A program made the translations under genes and the position numbers. From the NCBI GenBank assembly GCA_046331665.1, contig JAXLQK010000025.1:26169-90168 (forward strand): 64,000 nucleotides of DNA, in the 5' to 3' direction. This document shows positions 52,785 to 61,728 of the stretch, piece after piece. The first letter of the stretch is position 1; each line of letters begins with the position of its first letter. The notes under the pieces were generated by a model. That model searched no databases. It was not told where the DNA came from and was given only the letters and a program-made list of their open reading frames with translations. Source of the stretch: CAWBAT01 sp046331665. Lineage in GTDB: Bacteria > Acidobacteriota > Terriglobia > Versatilivoradales > Versatilivoraceae.

Positions 52785-54230
52785 ATGGCAAGCGTATTGT
52801 TTCAGCAAATCGAGCAACTGAGCAGGGATAAAGGAATCGACCCGCAAATTGTGGTCAGTGCGGTGGAAGATGCCGTGCTCGTGGCGACCCGCAAGTTCTA
52901 CAAGAGCAATGAAGACCTGAGATCTGTCTTCAATAAAGACACGGGACAGGTTGAAGTCTACGCCGTCAAAAAGGTTGTGGAAACCGTCACCAATCCGGCT
53001 CGAGAAATCTCCCTGCCAGGAGCGCTCAAAATCGATTCCACTGCCCTGATCGACAGCGAAGTCAAGATCCCAAAAGCCACAGATGTGCTGGGGAGAATCG
53101 CTGCCCAAACCGCCAAACAGGTCATTCTTCAGAAAGTGCGTGAAGCTGAGCGCGACAGTATTTTCGCCGAATACTCGGGAAGAATCGGTGAGGTTGTCAG
53201 TTGCATGGTGAAGCGGGCGGAAGGTGGTGACGTGATTGTGGATTTGGGCACCACCGAAGGACGCATCCCGAAACGCGAACAGTCGCGGCTGGAAAATTTC
53301 ACGGCCGGGGATCGAATCCGGGGCGTTGTGGTCCGTGTCGAAAAGACCACCAAGGGGCCGCAGGTTATCATTTCGCGCATTGACTCGGCGTTGCTGATGA
53401 AGTTATTCGAAATGGAAGTTCCTGAAGTCTATGACGGGACGGTTGTCATCAAGTCGGCGGCACGCGATACGGGAGAGCGGTCGAAAATTGCGGTCTTCTC
53501 CAAAGACAAGGACGTCGACCCGGTGGGTGCGTGCGTCGGCATGAAAGGGTCGCGAGTCCAGGCAATCATCCGCGAATTGCATGGTGAAAAGATTGACATT
53601 ATCCCTTATTCGGAGGAGCCGACTCAATTTGCCATGAACGCGTTGAGTCCTGCCAAAGTGGGCCGGGCCGTTGTTCTCGATCCTCTTGAGAAGCATCTGG
53701 AGGTGATTGTTGAAACCGACCAGCTCTCGCTCGCGATCGGGAAAAAAGGGCAAAATGTCCGGCTGGCGTCGAAATTGACCGGCTGGAAAATCGATATCAA
53801 GAGTGAGGAAGAAAAGCGGGCTGAGATTGAAGAGCAAATGGCTCAGATGGCCGCACGCACACCACTCTCCGAGCTCCCGAGGTTGACATCTGCGGTGATC
53901 CAGAAACTGGCGGATAGCGGCATTACAAGCATTGAGGAACTGGCCGATACCCCCATCGCGGAACTAACCAATATTAAAGGTGTGGGACCCAAGAGCGCCG
54001 AAAAGATCATCGCATCCGTGAAGGATTACTACCTGCAGGCATCGGAGTCTGCCGAAAGTGGAGGAGCGTCGACGGAAACGGCCTCCGCGGAATCCGCTGC
54101 GGCCGTGACCGAGACGGCAGAAGAACCCTCGGAGAGTCTGGAAACGAAGGAGCCTGCAGAATCGGCTGAGGAGCCCGCGGCATTGGGTGGCTCAGAAGAG
54201 TCTCCAGTAGATAAAAAAGAGGAGGAATAG
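52785..54230 (+). CDS. nusA: Transcription termination/antitermination factor NusA
   Basis: 481 residues. N-terminal RNA polymerase-binding domain (about 1-125), S1 domain (about 130-200: GEVVSCMVKRAEGGDVIVDLG), two KH domains (about 230-345, with GACVGMKGSRVQAI and LAIGKKGQNVRLASKLTGW), one helix-hairpin-helix region (about 365-420: TPIAELTNIKGVGPKSAEKI), and an acidic Ser/Glu-rich tail from about 430. The second acidic repeat domain of E. coli NusA is replaced by this low-complexity tail. Confidence 0.95.
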   Translation: MASVLFQQIEQLSRDKGIDPQIVVSAVEDAVLVATRKFYKSNEDLRSVFNKDTGQVEVYAVKKVVETVTNPAREISLPGALKIDSTALIDSEVKIPKATDVLGRIAAQTAKQVILQKVREAERDSIFAEYSGRIGEVVSCMVKRAEGGDVIVDLGTTEGRIPKREQSRLENFTAGDRIRGVVVRVEKTTKGPQVIISRIDSALLMKLFEMEVPEVYDGTVVIKSAARDTGERSKIAVFSKDKDVDPVGACVGMKGSRVQAIIRELHGEKIDIIPYSEEPTQFAMNALSPAKVGRAVVLDPLEKHLEVIVETDQLSLAIGKKGQNVRLASKLTGWKIDIKSEEEKRAEIEEQMAQMAARTPLSELPRLTSAVIQKLADSGITSIEELADTPIAELTNIKGVGPKSAEKIIASVKDYYLQASESAESGGASTETASAESAAAVTETAEEPSESLETKEPAESAEEPAALGGSEESPVDKKEEE

Positions 54231-54266
54231 CGTTCGAGGGAAGTTGCCTCGCGTGAATGAGCTGCT

Positions 54267-56948
54267 GTGGCAGAAAAGAAAGTAAAAGTCTTTAAGCTTG
54301 CCGAAGAAATCAAGGTAGATGCCCTGAGCATCATTGCCTACCTGAAAAGTGAAGGCATCGAAGGAATCACGGCCACCAGCCACATCGATGCGGAACGAGT
54401 TCAGGAGATCAAGGATCATTTTTCCGGCAAGAAGCCAAAAGTGAAAAAGGTTCCCAAAGCTGCGGCAAAGACCGCTGAGACCGCTCCTGTAGAGGAACCC
54501 AAGGCTGAGCCTGCTCCTCCCGCCGCGGCTTCCACGCTGCCTGCGGTGGAGAAGCCTGCTGGGGTTAAGGTGGAACCCAAGGTCGAAGAGAAACCCAGGG
54601 AAACAGCTGCCAAGGAAGTCGCACCGCCTGCCGAGGCGAAGCCGGTTCCGGCACCTGCCAAGCCCATCTCACCTGAGGTTCCAGCCAAACCCTTGGTGCA
54701 TGCTCCAGCGGCTCCGCCCATTGCGGCACGTCCGGCAGAGTCTGCCCCACCGAGGGCACCTCAATTTTCTCGGCCTCCGGGAGGCTATCCGACCGCTCCT
54801 GTGGGGACCCGCCCTGGTGTTCCACCTGGAGAAGGTTACAAGCCAGGCGGCCCAACAGCGAGAAGATTTCCTCCTGGAAAACCGGGAGCACCGACGGAGA
54901 CGATTCGGCAGCATATCAGTTCGAAGTTCGGCGATATCCGACCCAAAGTGTTTCCACCTCGGCCTGGCGGCCCTCCCCCGTCCCGGACGGGGCATGGACC
55001 GCGCCCTTTCAATCCTCCTCCGCCAGATGCCGTTCCGGTTCCCTCTCGTGAGCATCGTCCAGGCCCTCCCCGCGATCGGGTGAATTACCGGGCGAAGCAG
55101 CAGGAGGGAAAGCAAGGAGGCCGACGCACGGAATTTGGCCGCCAGCTTGCCCCGACCATCGCCAAGCCGGCGCCGTTCCAGCCGTTGCCTATCACGAAAG
55201 CAATCACGCTCACAGAAGGCGTGACGGTGAAGGAACTCGCCGAAAAAATTGATGTCAAAGCCAAGGACATCATCAAGCGCCTCCTGGATAAAGGGATGTT
55301 TGCGACGATGAACCAGGTGCTGGATGAATCACTGGCCATTGACCTGAGCCGTGACTTTGGGGCCGAAGCGTCGATCATTACTTATGAAGAAGACGCTGAA
55401 TATGAAGCCATCTCCGATGAGAAAACTGAAAACATTACGCCCCGCCCCCCGGTGGTAACCATCATGGGTCACGTCGACCATGGCAAGACATCGTTGCTCG
55501 ATGCCATGCGTGAAACCAATGTGACGGCCACTGAAGCCGGAGGGATCACGCAGCACATTGGCGCCTACCAGGTGGAGAAGAATCAGCGAATCATCACCTT
55601 CCTTGATACGCCGGGTCATGAAGCTTTTACCATGATGCGAGCGCGCGGTGCAAAGGTCACCGATATCGTCGTCCTGGTCGTGGCCGCTGATGACGGTGTC
55701 ATGCCCCAGACGTTGGAAGCGATCGCGCATGCCCGGGCCGCCAAGGTGCCTATTATCGTTGCCATCAACAAAATCGATAAACCCAATGCCCAGGTTGATC
55801 GCGTCAAGAAATCCTTGTCGGAAAATGGACTCCTGGCAGAGGATTGGGGGGGTGACACCGTTACCGTCGAGGTCTCCGCCAAACAGCGAACGAACCTGGA
55901 TCTCTTGTTGGAGATGATTCTGCTGGTTGCGGACCTGCAGGGCCTGAAAGCCAACCCGCAACGGACCGCCATGGGAACCATTCTCGAAGCCAAGCTCGAC
56001 AAAGGACGCGGGCCAGTCGCCACCGTGCTGGTCCAGAACGGGACCTTGAACATCGGTGATTCGTTCATCGCCGGTGCCGTGACCGGAAAAGTTCGCGCGA
56101 TGCTCGACTATCGAGGCCGGATTGCCAAATCGGCCGAACCGTCCATGCCGGTTGAAGTGTTGGGATTGCAATCCGTGCCTCAGGTCGGAGACCTCTTCCA
56201 GGTTCTCACCGATGCCATGAAAGTGAAACAAATTGGCGCCCTGCGTCAGCTTAAGTTGCGTGAGAGCCAACTCAGCAAATCTGCGCGGCTGACCTTGGAA
56301 CAGTTACATGAGCAAATGAAGGCGGGGACGGTCAAGGAGCTTCCATTGATTCTGAAGGCGGATGTTCAGGGTTCCGTGGAAGTGCTGGCAGAAACCTTGA
56401 ACAAGGTTGGCAAGGATAAAGTTAAGCTCAAGATCATTCACAAGGGAACGGGAGCCATTACTGAAACTGATGTGCTGCTGGCCTCGGCCTCAAACGCCAT
56501 CATTATTGGGTTTAATGTGCGCCCCGAGCGCAAGGCCGCTGAGCTTGCCCAAGAAGAAGGGGTCGATATTCGCCTGCACACGATCATTTATAACGTAACA
56601 ACGGAAATTAAGAATGCCATGACGGGCATGCTTGATCAGCAGTTCAAGGAAACGTACCTCGGAACTGCAGAAGTTCGGGAAACGTTCCGGGTGCCGAAAT
56701 TCGGAGTCGTGGCCGGATGCTATGTGACAGATGGGAAAATTGCCCGCAATGCCCTGGCTCGGCTCCTGCGAGATAACGTGGTGGCCTATGAGGGGAAAGT
56801 CGGCTCTTTGCGCCGTTTCAAAGATGATGCCTCGGAAGTACGATCCGGTTTTGAGTGCGGGATTGGTTTGGAGAACTTCAACGACATTAAACAAGGCGAC
56901 GTCATCGAAGCTTACGTGATGGAGAAACTTGCTCCGGAAACGCTTTAG
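54267..56948 (+). CDS. infB: Translation initiation factor IF-2
   Basis: 893 residues from GTG 54267. IF2 N-terminal domain (about 2-50), a Pro/Ala/Gly-rich linker (about 60-300), a second IF2-N-like domain (about 310-360), then the GTPase with G1 GHVDHGKT near residue 400, G3 DTPGHE near 447, NKID near 501 and a SAK-type G5 near 535. Domains II to IV complete the C-terminus. The ylxR and L7Ae-like genes often found between nusA and infB in other phyla are absent. Confidence 0.96.
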   Translation: MAEKKVKVFKLAEEIKVDALSIIAYLKSEGIEGITATSHIDAERVQEIKDHFSGKKPKVKKVPKAAAKTAETAPVEEPKAEPAPPAAASTLPAVEKPAGVKVEPKVEEKPRETAAKEVAPPAEAKPVPAPAKPISPEVPAKPLVHAPAAPPIAARPAESAPPRAPQFSRPPGGYPTAPVGTRPGVPPGEGYKPGGPTARRFPPGKPGAPTETIRQHISSKFGDIRPKVFPPRPGGPPPSRTGHGPRPFNPPPPDAVPVPSREHRPGPPRDRVNYRAKQQEGKQGGRRTEFGRQLAPTIAKPAPFQPLPITKAITLTEGVTVKELAEKIDVKAKDIIKRLLDKGMFATMNQVLDESLAIDLSRDFGAEASIITYEEDAEYEAISDEKTENITPRPPVVTIMGHVDHGKTSLLDAMRETNVTATEAGGITQHIGAYQVEKNQRIITFLDTPGHEAFTMMRARGAKVTDIVVLVVAADDGVMPQTLEAIAHARAAKVPIIVAINKIDKPNAQVDRVKKSLSENGLLAEDWGGDTVTVEVSAKQRTNLDLLLEMILLVADLQGLKANPQRTAMGTILEAKLDKGRGPVATVLVQNGTLNIGDSFIAGAVTGKVRAMLDYRGRIAKSAEPSMPVEVLGLQSVPQVGDLFQVLTDAMKVKQIGALRQLKLRESQLSKSARLTLEQLHEQMKAGTVKELPLILKADVQGSVEVLAETLNKVGKDKVKLKIIHKGTGAITETDVLLASASNAIIIGFNVRPERKAAELAQEEGVDIRLHTIIYNVTTEIKNAMTGMLDQQFKETYLGTAEVRETFRVPKFGVVAGCYVTDGKIARNALARLLRDNVVAYEGKVGSLRRFKDDASEVRSGFECGIGLENFNDIKQGDVIEAYVMEKLAPETL

Positions 56949-57139
56949 GTAGCGAAGGGACCCGGCAGCATCCGGCGACCATTTCTGATGCCGTGATCCT
57001 GCCGACTCCATCCGGGACGAGGCGGAGATGGCGGGGCAAAAGATCTCTCTTCAAGCCCGCCGTGCGTCGCTGCCTGTAAAAAGCCGGCCGCCACCGTCCT
57101 TACGGCTTGTCCCCCAGACGTTCCTGCGGGTGTTGAGTC

Positions 57140-57418
57140 ATGCACATCGGTCTCCTAACCTTGGAAATTCACCTCCCCGAGTCCCATTCGCTCAAGGAAA
57201 AAAGGCTGGTTCTCCGCAGTCTGAAGGATCGCCTTAAGAAGTTTAATGTGTCGGTTGCGGAGTGCGACCATCAGGACCTTTGGCAGCGGGCGACGGTCGG
57301 AGTGGTCTCTATCTCTTCTGACCATGGGGTCTTGGAGAAAACGTTGAATGCAGTTGTTGACGAAACCGAACGACTGATCCTGGGCGGATTAAGCCAGTAT
57401 CACATTGAATACTTATGA
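57140..57418 (+). CDS. DUF503 family protein
   Basis: 92 residues, the usual DUF503 length and its usual place between infB and rbfA in Acidobacteriota, Firmicutes and others. Conserved start MHIGLLTLEIHLPESHSLKEKRLVLRSLKDRL and the VSVAECDHQDLWQRA segment. Function unknown; gene order suggests a link to ribosome assembly. Its stop overlaps the rbfA start in ATGA. Confidence 0.9.
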   Translation: MHIGLLTLEIHLPESHSLKEKRLVLRSLKDRLKKFNVSVAECDHQDLWQRATVGVVSISSDHGVLEKTLNAVVDETERLILGGLSQYHIEYL

Positions 57419-57780
57419 AAGGTTCTTTTCGTCGCCCGTCACGAGTCGCTGAGCTCATCCGAATGGCGATCAGCGAAATTCTTCCCGAACTTCGGGATCC
57501 CAGGATCGGTTTGGCCACGATCACGGAAGTGAAACTCAGCGCTGACTTGAAGCATGCCCGGGTTTTCGTCAGTGTTCTGGGTGACGAGGAGGACCGGAAG
57601 AAGACCCTGGCCGGCCTTTCGAGCGCTGCTCCACGCATTCGCCATCAAATTGCCGAAAGAATCCGCCTGAAAAATACCCCCGAGCTGGTATTCACCTACG
57701 ACACGTCCATCGAGTATGGCGCTCGCATCGAAGAGTTGATCCAGAAGACCAAACAGCCACCCGATTCCGGAAGCGAATAA
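57415..57780 (+). CDS. rbfA: Ribosome-binding factor A
   Basis: Late 30S assembly factor. 121 residues: RVAELIRMAISEILPELRDPRIG, TITEVKLSADLKHARVFVSVLG, and the C-terminal helix with the RLKNTPELVFTYDTSIEYG segment, all typical KH-like RbfA features. It overlaps DUF503 by four bases (ATGA), so translation is probably coupled. truB starts 25 bases later. Confidence 0.95.
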   Translation: MKGSFRRPSRVAELIRMAISEILPELRDPRIGLATITEVKLSADLKHARVFVSVLGDEEDRKKTLAGLSSAAPRIRHQIAERIRLKNTPELVFTYDTSIEYGARIEELIQKTKQPPDSGSE

Positions 57781-57805
57781 TTCTCAAATCATCACGACTT
57801 TCTCT

Positions 57806-58741
57806 ATGGACCATCCCGCATCCCACGAAAACGGGTTTTTGGTCATTGACAAGCCCGAGGGTCTGACATCCCACCAAGTCGTCGATAAAGTGCGCCAGCG
57901 ACTTGAATTACGAAGAGTAGGCCACTTGGGAACTCTCGACCCTCTGGCCACGGGAGTGCTTCCCATTGCGGTCGGAAAGGCGACCCGATTGATTCAATTC
58001 CTCAAGAACAGCCGTAAGGTGTACCAAGGGACGATCCATCTCGGGATTACCACAGAGACCTATGATCGCGAAGGACAGATTCTGGCTGAGCATCAGGTTC
58101 CTCCCCTGACCATGGAGCAACTCCATTCGCTGGCTTTAGAGTTTCAAGGGCCTCGAATGCAAGTCCCGCCTCAATTCTCGGCCAAGAAAATCAAAGGAGT
58201 TCCGGCCTATCGCTTGGCGCGTCGTGGGAAGCCGGTTGAGATACCCCCCCAGGAAATCGTGATCCATCACCTGGAACTTTCAATGCAGAGCGACCACGAA
58301 TTGATTTTTCATATGGAGTGTTCGGCCGGAACTTATGTGCGCAGCTTTGCCTCCGATTTCGGAAAGCGGCTGGGCTGTGGGGCGCATCTCAGCCGTCTTC
58401 GGAGAATTTCCTCGGGAGATTTCTCTCTGGCTCAAGCCATCTCCTTGGAGGTCTTGATGGCCGCCGAGAGGGCCCCGCTCATCCAACGGCTGATTCCTGC
58501 CGGGGAGGTGATGAAATGTGTACCGGGATTGCAAGTGGACCAGAAGACAAAAGAATCACTGGCGCACGGACGTCCGTTCATATGGGCATGGCCGTCGGAC
58601 CGTTCTGCGCCTCCTGAGAATCTCTGTGTCTATTTTGAAGGGGAACTTATTGGGCTGGTGGAACCGATTAGCCCTTTGGAAGAGGGCGAATCGCCGGCTG
58701 TTCCTGTTCATAAATTTCAACCCCGGGTCGTCCTGCTTTAG
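57806..58741 (+). CDS. truB: tRNA pseudouridine(55) synthase TruB
   Basis: Makes pseudouridine 55 in tRNAs. 311 residues: FLVIDKPEGLTSHQVV, the catalytic loop GHLGTLDPLATGVLP with catalytic Asp45, KVYQGTIHLGITTETYDREG, and a C-terminal PUA-type domain. All elements are in order and length is normal. Confidence 0.96.
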   Translation: MDHPASHENGFLVIDKPEGLTSHQVVDKVRQRLELRRVGHLGTLDPLATGVLPIAVGKATRLIQFLKNSRKVYQGTIHLGITTETYDREGQILAEHQVPPLTMEQLHSLALEFQGPRMQVPPQFSAKKIKGVPAYRLARRGKPVEIPPQEIVIHHLELSMQSDHELIFHMECSAGTYVRSFASDFGKRLGCGAHLSRLRRISSGDFSLAQAISLEVLMAAERAPLIQRLIPAGEVMKCVPGLQVDQKTKESLAHGRPFIWAWPSDRSAPPENLCVYFEGELIGLVEPISPLEEGESPAVPVHKFQPRVVLL

Positions 58742-58830
58742 GTTATTCCCCAAATTTTCTCAAGGCGCTAAGTGCTTTGGGAAGAATCTGGAAGCGGATT
58801 CAAGGCGATAAAATTCGGTGGTCTTAAGGC

Positions 58831-58860
58831 TTTACAAGGGGCTTCCCATTATGCTAGATT
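58831..58860 (+). promoter_or_regulatory. Possible rpsO promoter
   Basis: TTTACA (58831-58836), 18-base spacer, TAGATT (58855-58860), in the 174-base spacer between truB and rpsO. Five and four matches to consensus. It would let rpsO-pnp be expressed apart from the upstream block. Confidence 0.3.
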
Positions 58861-58915
58861 GGCGGGTGTTTTGTAATGGACGAGAGAGATTTTAGGAAGG
58901 TGAGGAGTTCGTTGT

Positions 58916-59185
58916 ATGGTTTTCACCAAGGAGTTTAAGAGTTCGCTCATCGGTCAATACAGGGTTCATCCAACCGACACAGGTTCCCCAGAAGTCCAGA
59001 TCGCCGTACTCAGCGAGCGGATTAATTATCTTAATGAGCATTTCAAGCTGCACAAGAAAGACCATGCTTCTCGCAGAGGACTGTTGAAAATGGTCGGCCA
59101 ACGCCGGCGGCTCTTGGACTACGTCAAGGCAAAAGATACCGAGCGCTATCGTAGCCTGATTCAGAGGCTTGGAATACGCAAATAA
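58916..59185 (+). CDS. rpsO: 30S ribosomal protein S15
   Basis: 89 residues, the standard length. Complete S15 pattern: HPTDTGSPEVQIAVLSERINYLNEHFKLHKKDHASRRGLLKMVGQRRRLLDYVK, and the C-terminal YRSLIQRLGIRK. GTGAGGAG is just upstream of the start. As in most bacteria it precedes pnp. Confidence 0.97.
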   Translation: MVFTKEFKSSLIGQYRVHPTDTGSPEVQIAVLSERINYLNEHFKLHKKDHASRRGLLKMVGQRRRLLDYVKAKDTERYRSLIQRLGIRK

Positions 59186-59229
59186 GATTCCTTCCTTTTT
59201 ATTACGGCAACCAGAATTTTCGAAGACCG

Positions 59230-59275
59230 AAGCGACCTGGATTGTTTCCGACGAAACTCAAAGGTCGCTTTTTTT
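59230..59275 (+). terminator. Intrinsic terminator between rpsO and pnp
   Basis: AAGCGACCT (59230-59238) pairs perfectly with AGGTCGCTT (59262-59270), followed by a T-tract to 59275. The 23-base loop holds a smaller GTTTC/GAAAC hairpin (59244-59257). In many bacteria an RNase III or attenuation structure in this spacer controls pnp. Confidence 0.75.
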
Positions 59276-59342
59276 GTTTCTGAAGAAACGAGAGTTTGAT
59301 TCATTGGCTCGGGACCCAGGTCCCGGCCGGAAGGGCATTAGA

Positions 59343-61462
59343 ATGATACATCAAGCCAGTATGATGATTGGGGGCCGCGAGCTCACCATCGAAACCGGAA
59401 AGATTGCAAAACAGGCCCACGGATCAGTGACCGTGCGCTATGGCGATACCATTGTGTTGGTAACCGCTTGCTCAAATCAAGAGCCCCGTCCCAACGCTGA
59501 CTTCTTTCCGCTCACCGTGGACTTGCGTGAAAACTATTACGCTGCCGGACTAATTCCTGGAGGTTTTTTCAAGCGCGAGGGAAAGCCCAGTGAAAAAGAA
59601 GTACTGACGTGTCGTTTGATTGATCGTCCCATCCGCCCTCTTTTTCCCGCGGGTTTTTATTGTGATACGCAGGTCATTGCCCTCGTCCTCTCCGCCGACG
59701 GCGAAAACGATCCCGATATCTTGAGCATCAGCGGTGCCTCCGCCGCCTTGCTTCTTTCGGAGATCCCTTTCTTTACCCCTGTTGCCGGGGTGCGGGTTGG
59801 ACTGATCAATGACAAGCTGGTGATCAACCCCGCCAGCGGCGATCTCAAGAGCAGCCGCTTGAATCTAATTATCGCCGGAAGCGAAGAAGCCATCGTCATG
59901 GTAGAGGCCGGGGCCCAGGAAGTGACGGAAGCCCAGATCGTGGAAGCGTTGAATTTTGGACACCAGGAGATCAAGAAGATCATCGGCCTGCAAAAACAAC
60001 TGGCCGCCAAGATTCAGCCCGAAAGCGCGAAGTTCTTCCGCCGGCTGTCGACGCCAAGCTTCAGCAGGAAATTTCTGCTCAGGTGACTGAGAAATTGCGT
60101 GATGCTTTGAATACCCAGAAGTACGGAAAGATCGAAAGTTACAGCCGTGTCGACGCCCTTAAGGAAGAACTTTTGGCGACGTATCCCGAGGAACCGGTGG
60201 AGCCGAGAGAACAGGCGAACTCGATTTTTGATTCATTAAAGGAAAAGATTTTTCGCGAAGACATTCTGGGTAAGAGACACCGACCTGATGGCCGGGCCTT
60301 TGATGAAATCCGGCCCATTATGTGCGAAGTAGGCATGCTCCCCCGCACCCACGGTTCGGGGCTGTTTACCCGAGGTGAAACCCAGGCGCTAGTCGTGGCT
60401 ACCTTGGGAACGGCAGAGGATGTCCAGAAGATAGATGTGATGGAGGGGGAGTCTTCCAAGCGATTCTTATTGCATTATAATTTTCCGCCGTTCAGCGTCG
60501 GAGAAGTAGGGTTTATGCGCGGTCCCGGGCGTCGCGAAGTTGGTCACGGGGCTCTGGCCGAGCGCGCCATTCTGCCCATCATTCCAAGCGAAGAAAATTT
60601 CCCTTACACCATTCGTGTGGTCTCCGACATTTTAGAATCCAACGGATCGTCGTCGATGGCCAGCGTTTGCGGCGGCGTACTGGCTCTGATGGATGCCGGG
60701 GTCCCTATCAAATCACCGGTTGCCGGAGTCGCCATGGGGTTGGTCATGGAGGGGAGCAAGTACGCGGTGTTGACCGATATTGCGGGTGCCGAAGACCATT
60801 ACGGGGATATGGATTTCAAAGTCGCCGGAACGCGAGAGGGGATTACCGCCTTGCAAATGGATATCAAAATTGGCGGACTCACCACGAAGATTATGGAAGA
60901 GGCCTTGGAGCAAGCGCATCGCGGGCGTCTCTTCATTCTGGATAAAATGCTCGAAACCCTCTCTGCCCCGCGCGTTTCAACCTCCCCCTATGCCCCTCGA
61001 ATCCACACCCTCAGAATCAGTACGGACAAGATTCGCGACGTCATTGGGCCCGGTGGCAAGGTCATCCGCTCCATTATCGAAAAGACCGGAGTCAAGATCG
61101 ATGTCTCGGATGACGGGCGCGTGAATGTGGCCGCCGTCGATGAGGCCTCCGCCAACAAAGCCATCCAGATGATTAAAGACATCACAGCGGAAGCTGAGAT
61201 GGGGAAAATATATCTGGGAAAAGTTGTCCGCCTTGCCGACTTTGGCGCATTTGTCGAAATCTTTCCGGGAACGGATGGGCTGTTGCACATCAGCGAAGTT
61301 GCCGAACACCGAATTCGCGACATTAAAGACGAATTGAAAGAGGGCGACCAATTATTGGTCAAAGTTATCGGGATCGACGGCCAAAAGATCAAGTTAAGCC
61401 GAAAAGCGGTCTTGCGCGAACAAAGGGAAAAGAAAGGGAACGAAGCGGGTAAGGGAGCCTGA
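59343..61462 (+). CDS. pnp: Polyribonucleotide nucleotidyltransferase; one-base frame break
   Basis: The 3'-5' RNA-degrading phosphorolytic enzyme. With one base restored the gene gives 706 residues, the normal length: first RNase PH domain (about 1-230), helical linker, second RNase PH domain with FPPFSVGEVGFMRGPGRREVGHG and SNGSSSMASVCGG, KH domain (IRDVIGPGGKVIRSIIEKTG) and S1 domain (GKVVRLADFGAFVEIFPGTDGLLHISEVAEHRI). At A-run 60022-60024 one A appears lost: IQPEKREVLPPAVDAKLQQ is interrupted. I start at ATG 59343; an ATG at 59361 is an alternative. Likely a sequence error since pnp is rarely lost. Confidence 0.9.
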
Positions 61463-61670
61463 TTCAAGGCCTTTGCCGAGCTTAGGTTCGCGCGGGGCGA
61501 TTTCCCAGGACTACCCTTGTAGGTTCCGCCAATGTCCCGTGGTCTGGAGGCTCCCCCACCGCTCCAGGTGATTGATTCCCCGCTTTGGTGTTGCTCCCCG
61601 TTCCTCCCCCCCGGCCTGAATCAATACGATTCAAGATTCCACTCTAAAAAACGATAAGTAATGAGGGTTC

Positions 61671-61686
61671 CCCCTGAGCGGGGATT
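61671..61686 (+). other. Small hairpin upstream of the TPR-DUF4388 gene
   Basis: TCCCC (61671-61675), loop CTGAGC, GGGGA (61682-61686) inside the 266-base spacer, with a T-rich stretch after it. It could be a weak terminator of pnp or a leader element; nothing else is recognisable in this spacer. Confidence 0.25.
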
Positions 61687-61728
61687 CCTGTCTTTATTCG
61701 ATTTGAGGGTGGAACGTCGGACGGCCTT

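Noticed and set aside
55329..56270. Long antisense open frame inside infB
   Set aside because: It is the shadow of the strongly conserved IF-2 GTPase on the other strand; high GC at third positions opens such frames.
59343..61462. pnp as a real pseudogene or programmed frameshift
   Set aside because: The break is a single base in an A-run with no slippery heptamer or pairing element visible nearby, and all downstream domains are perfectly conserved, so a sequence error is the simpler reading.
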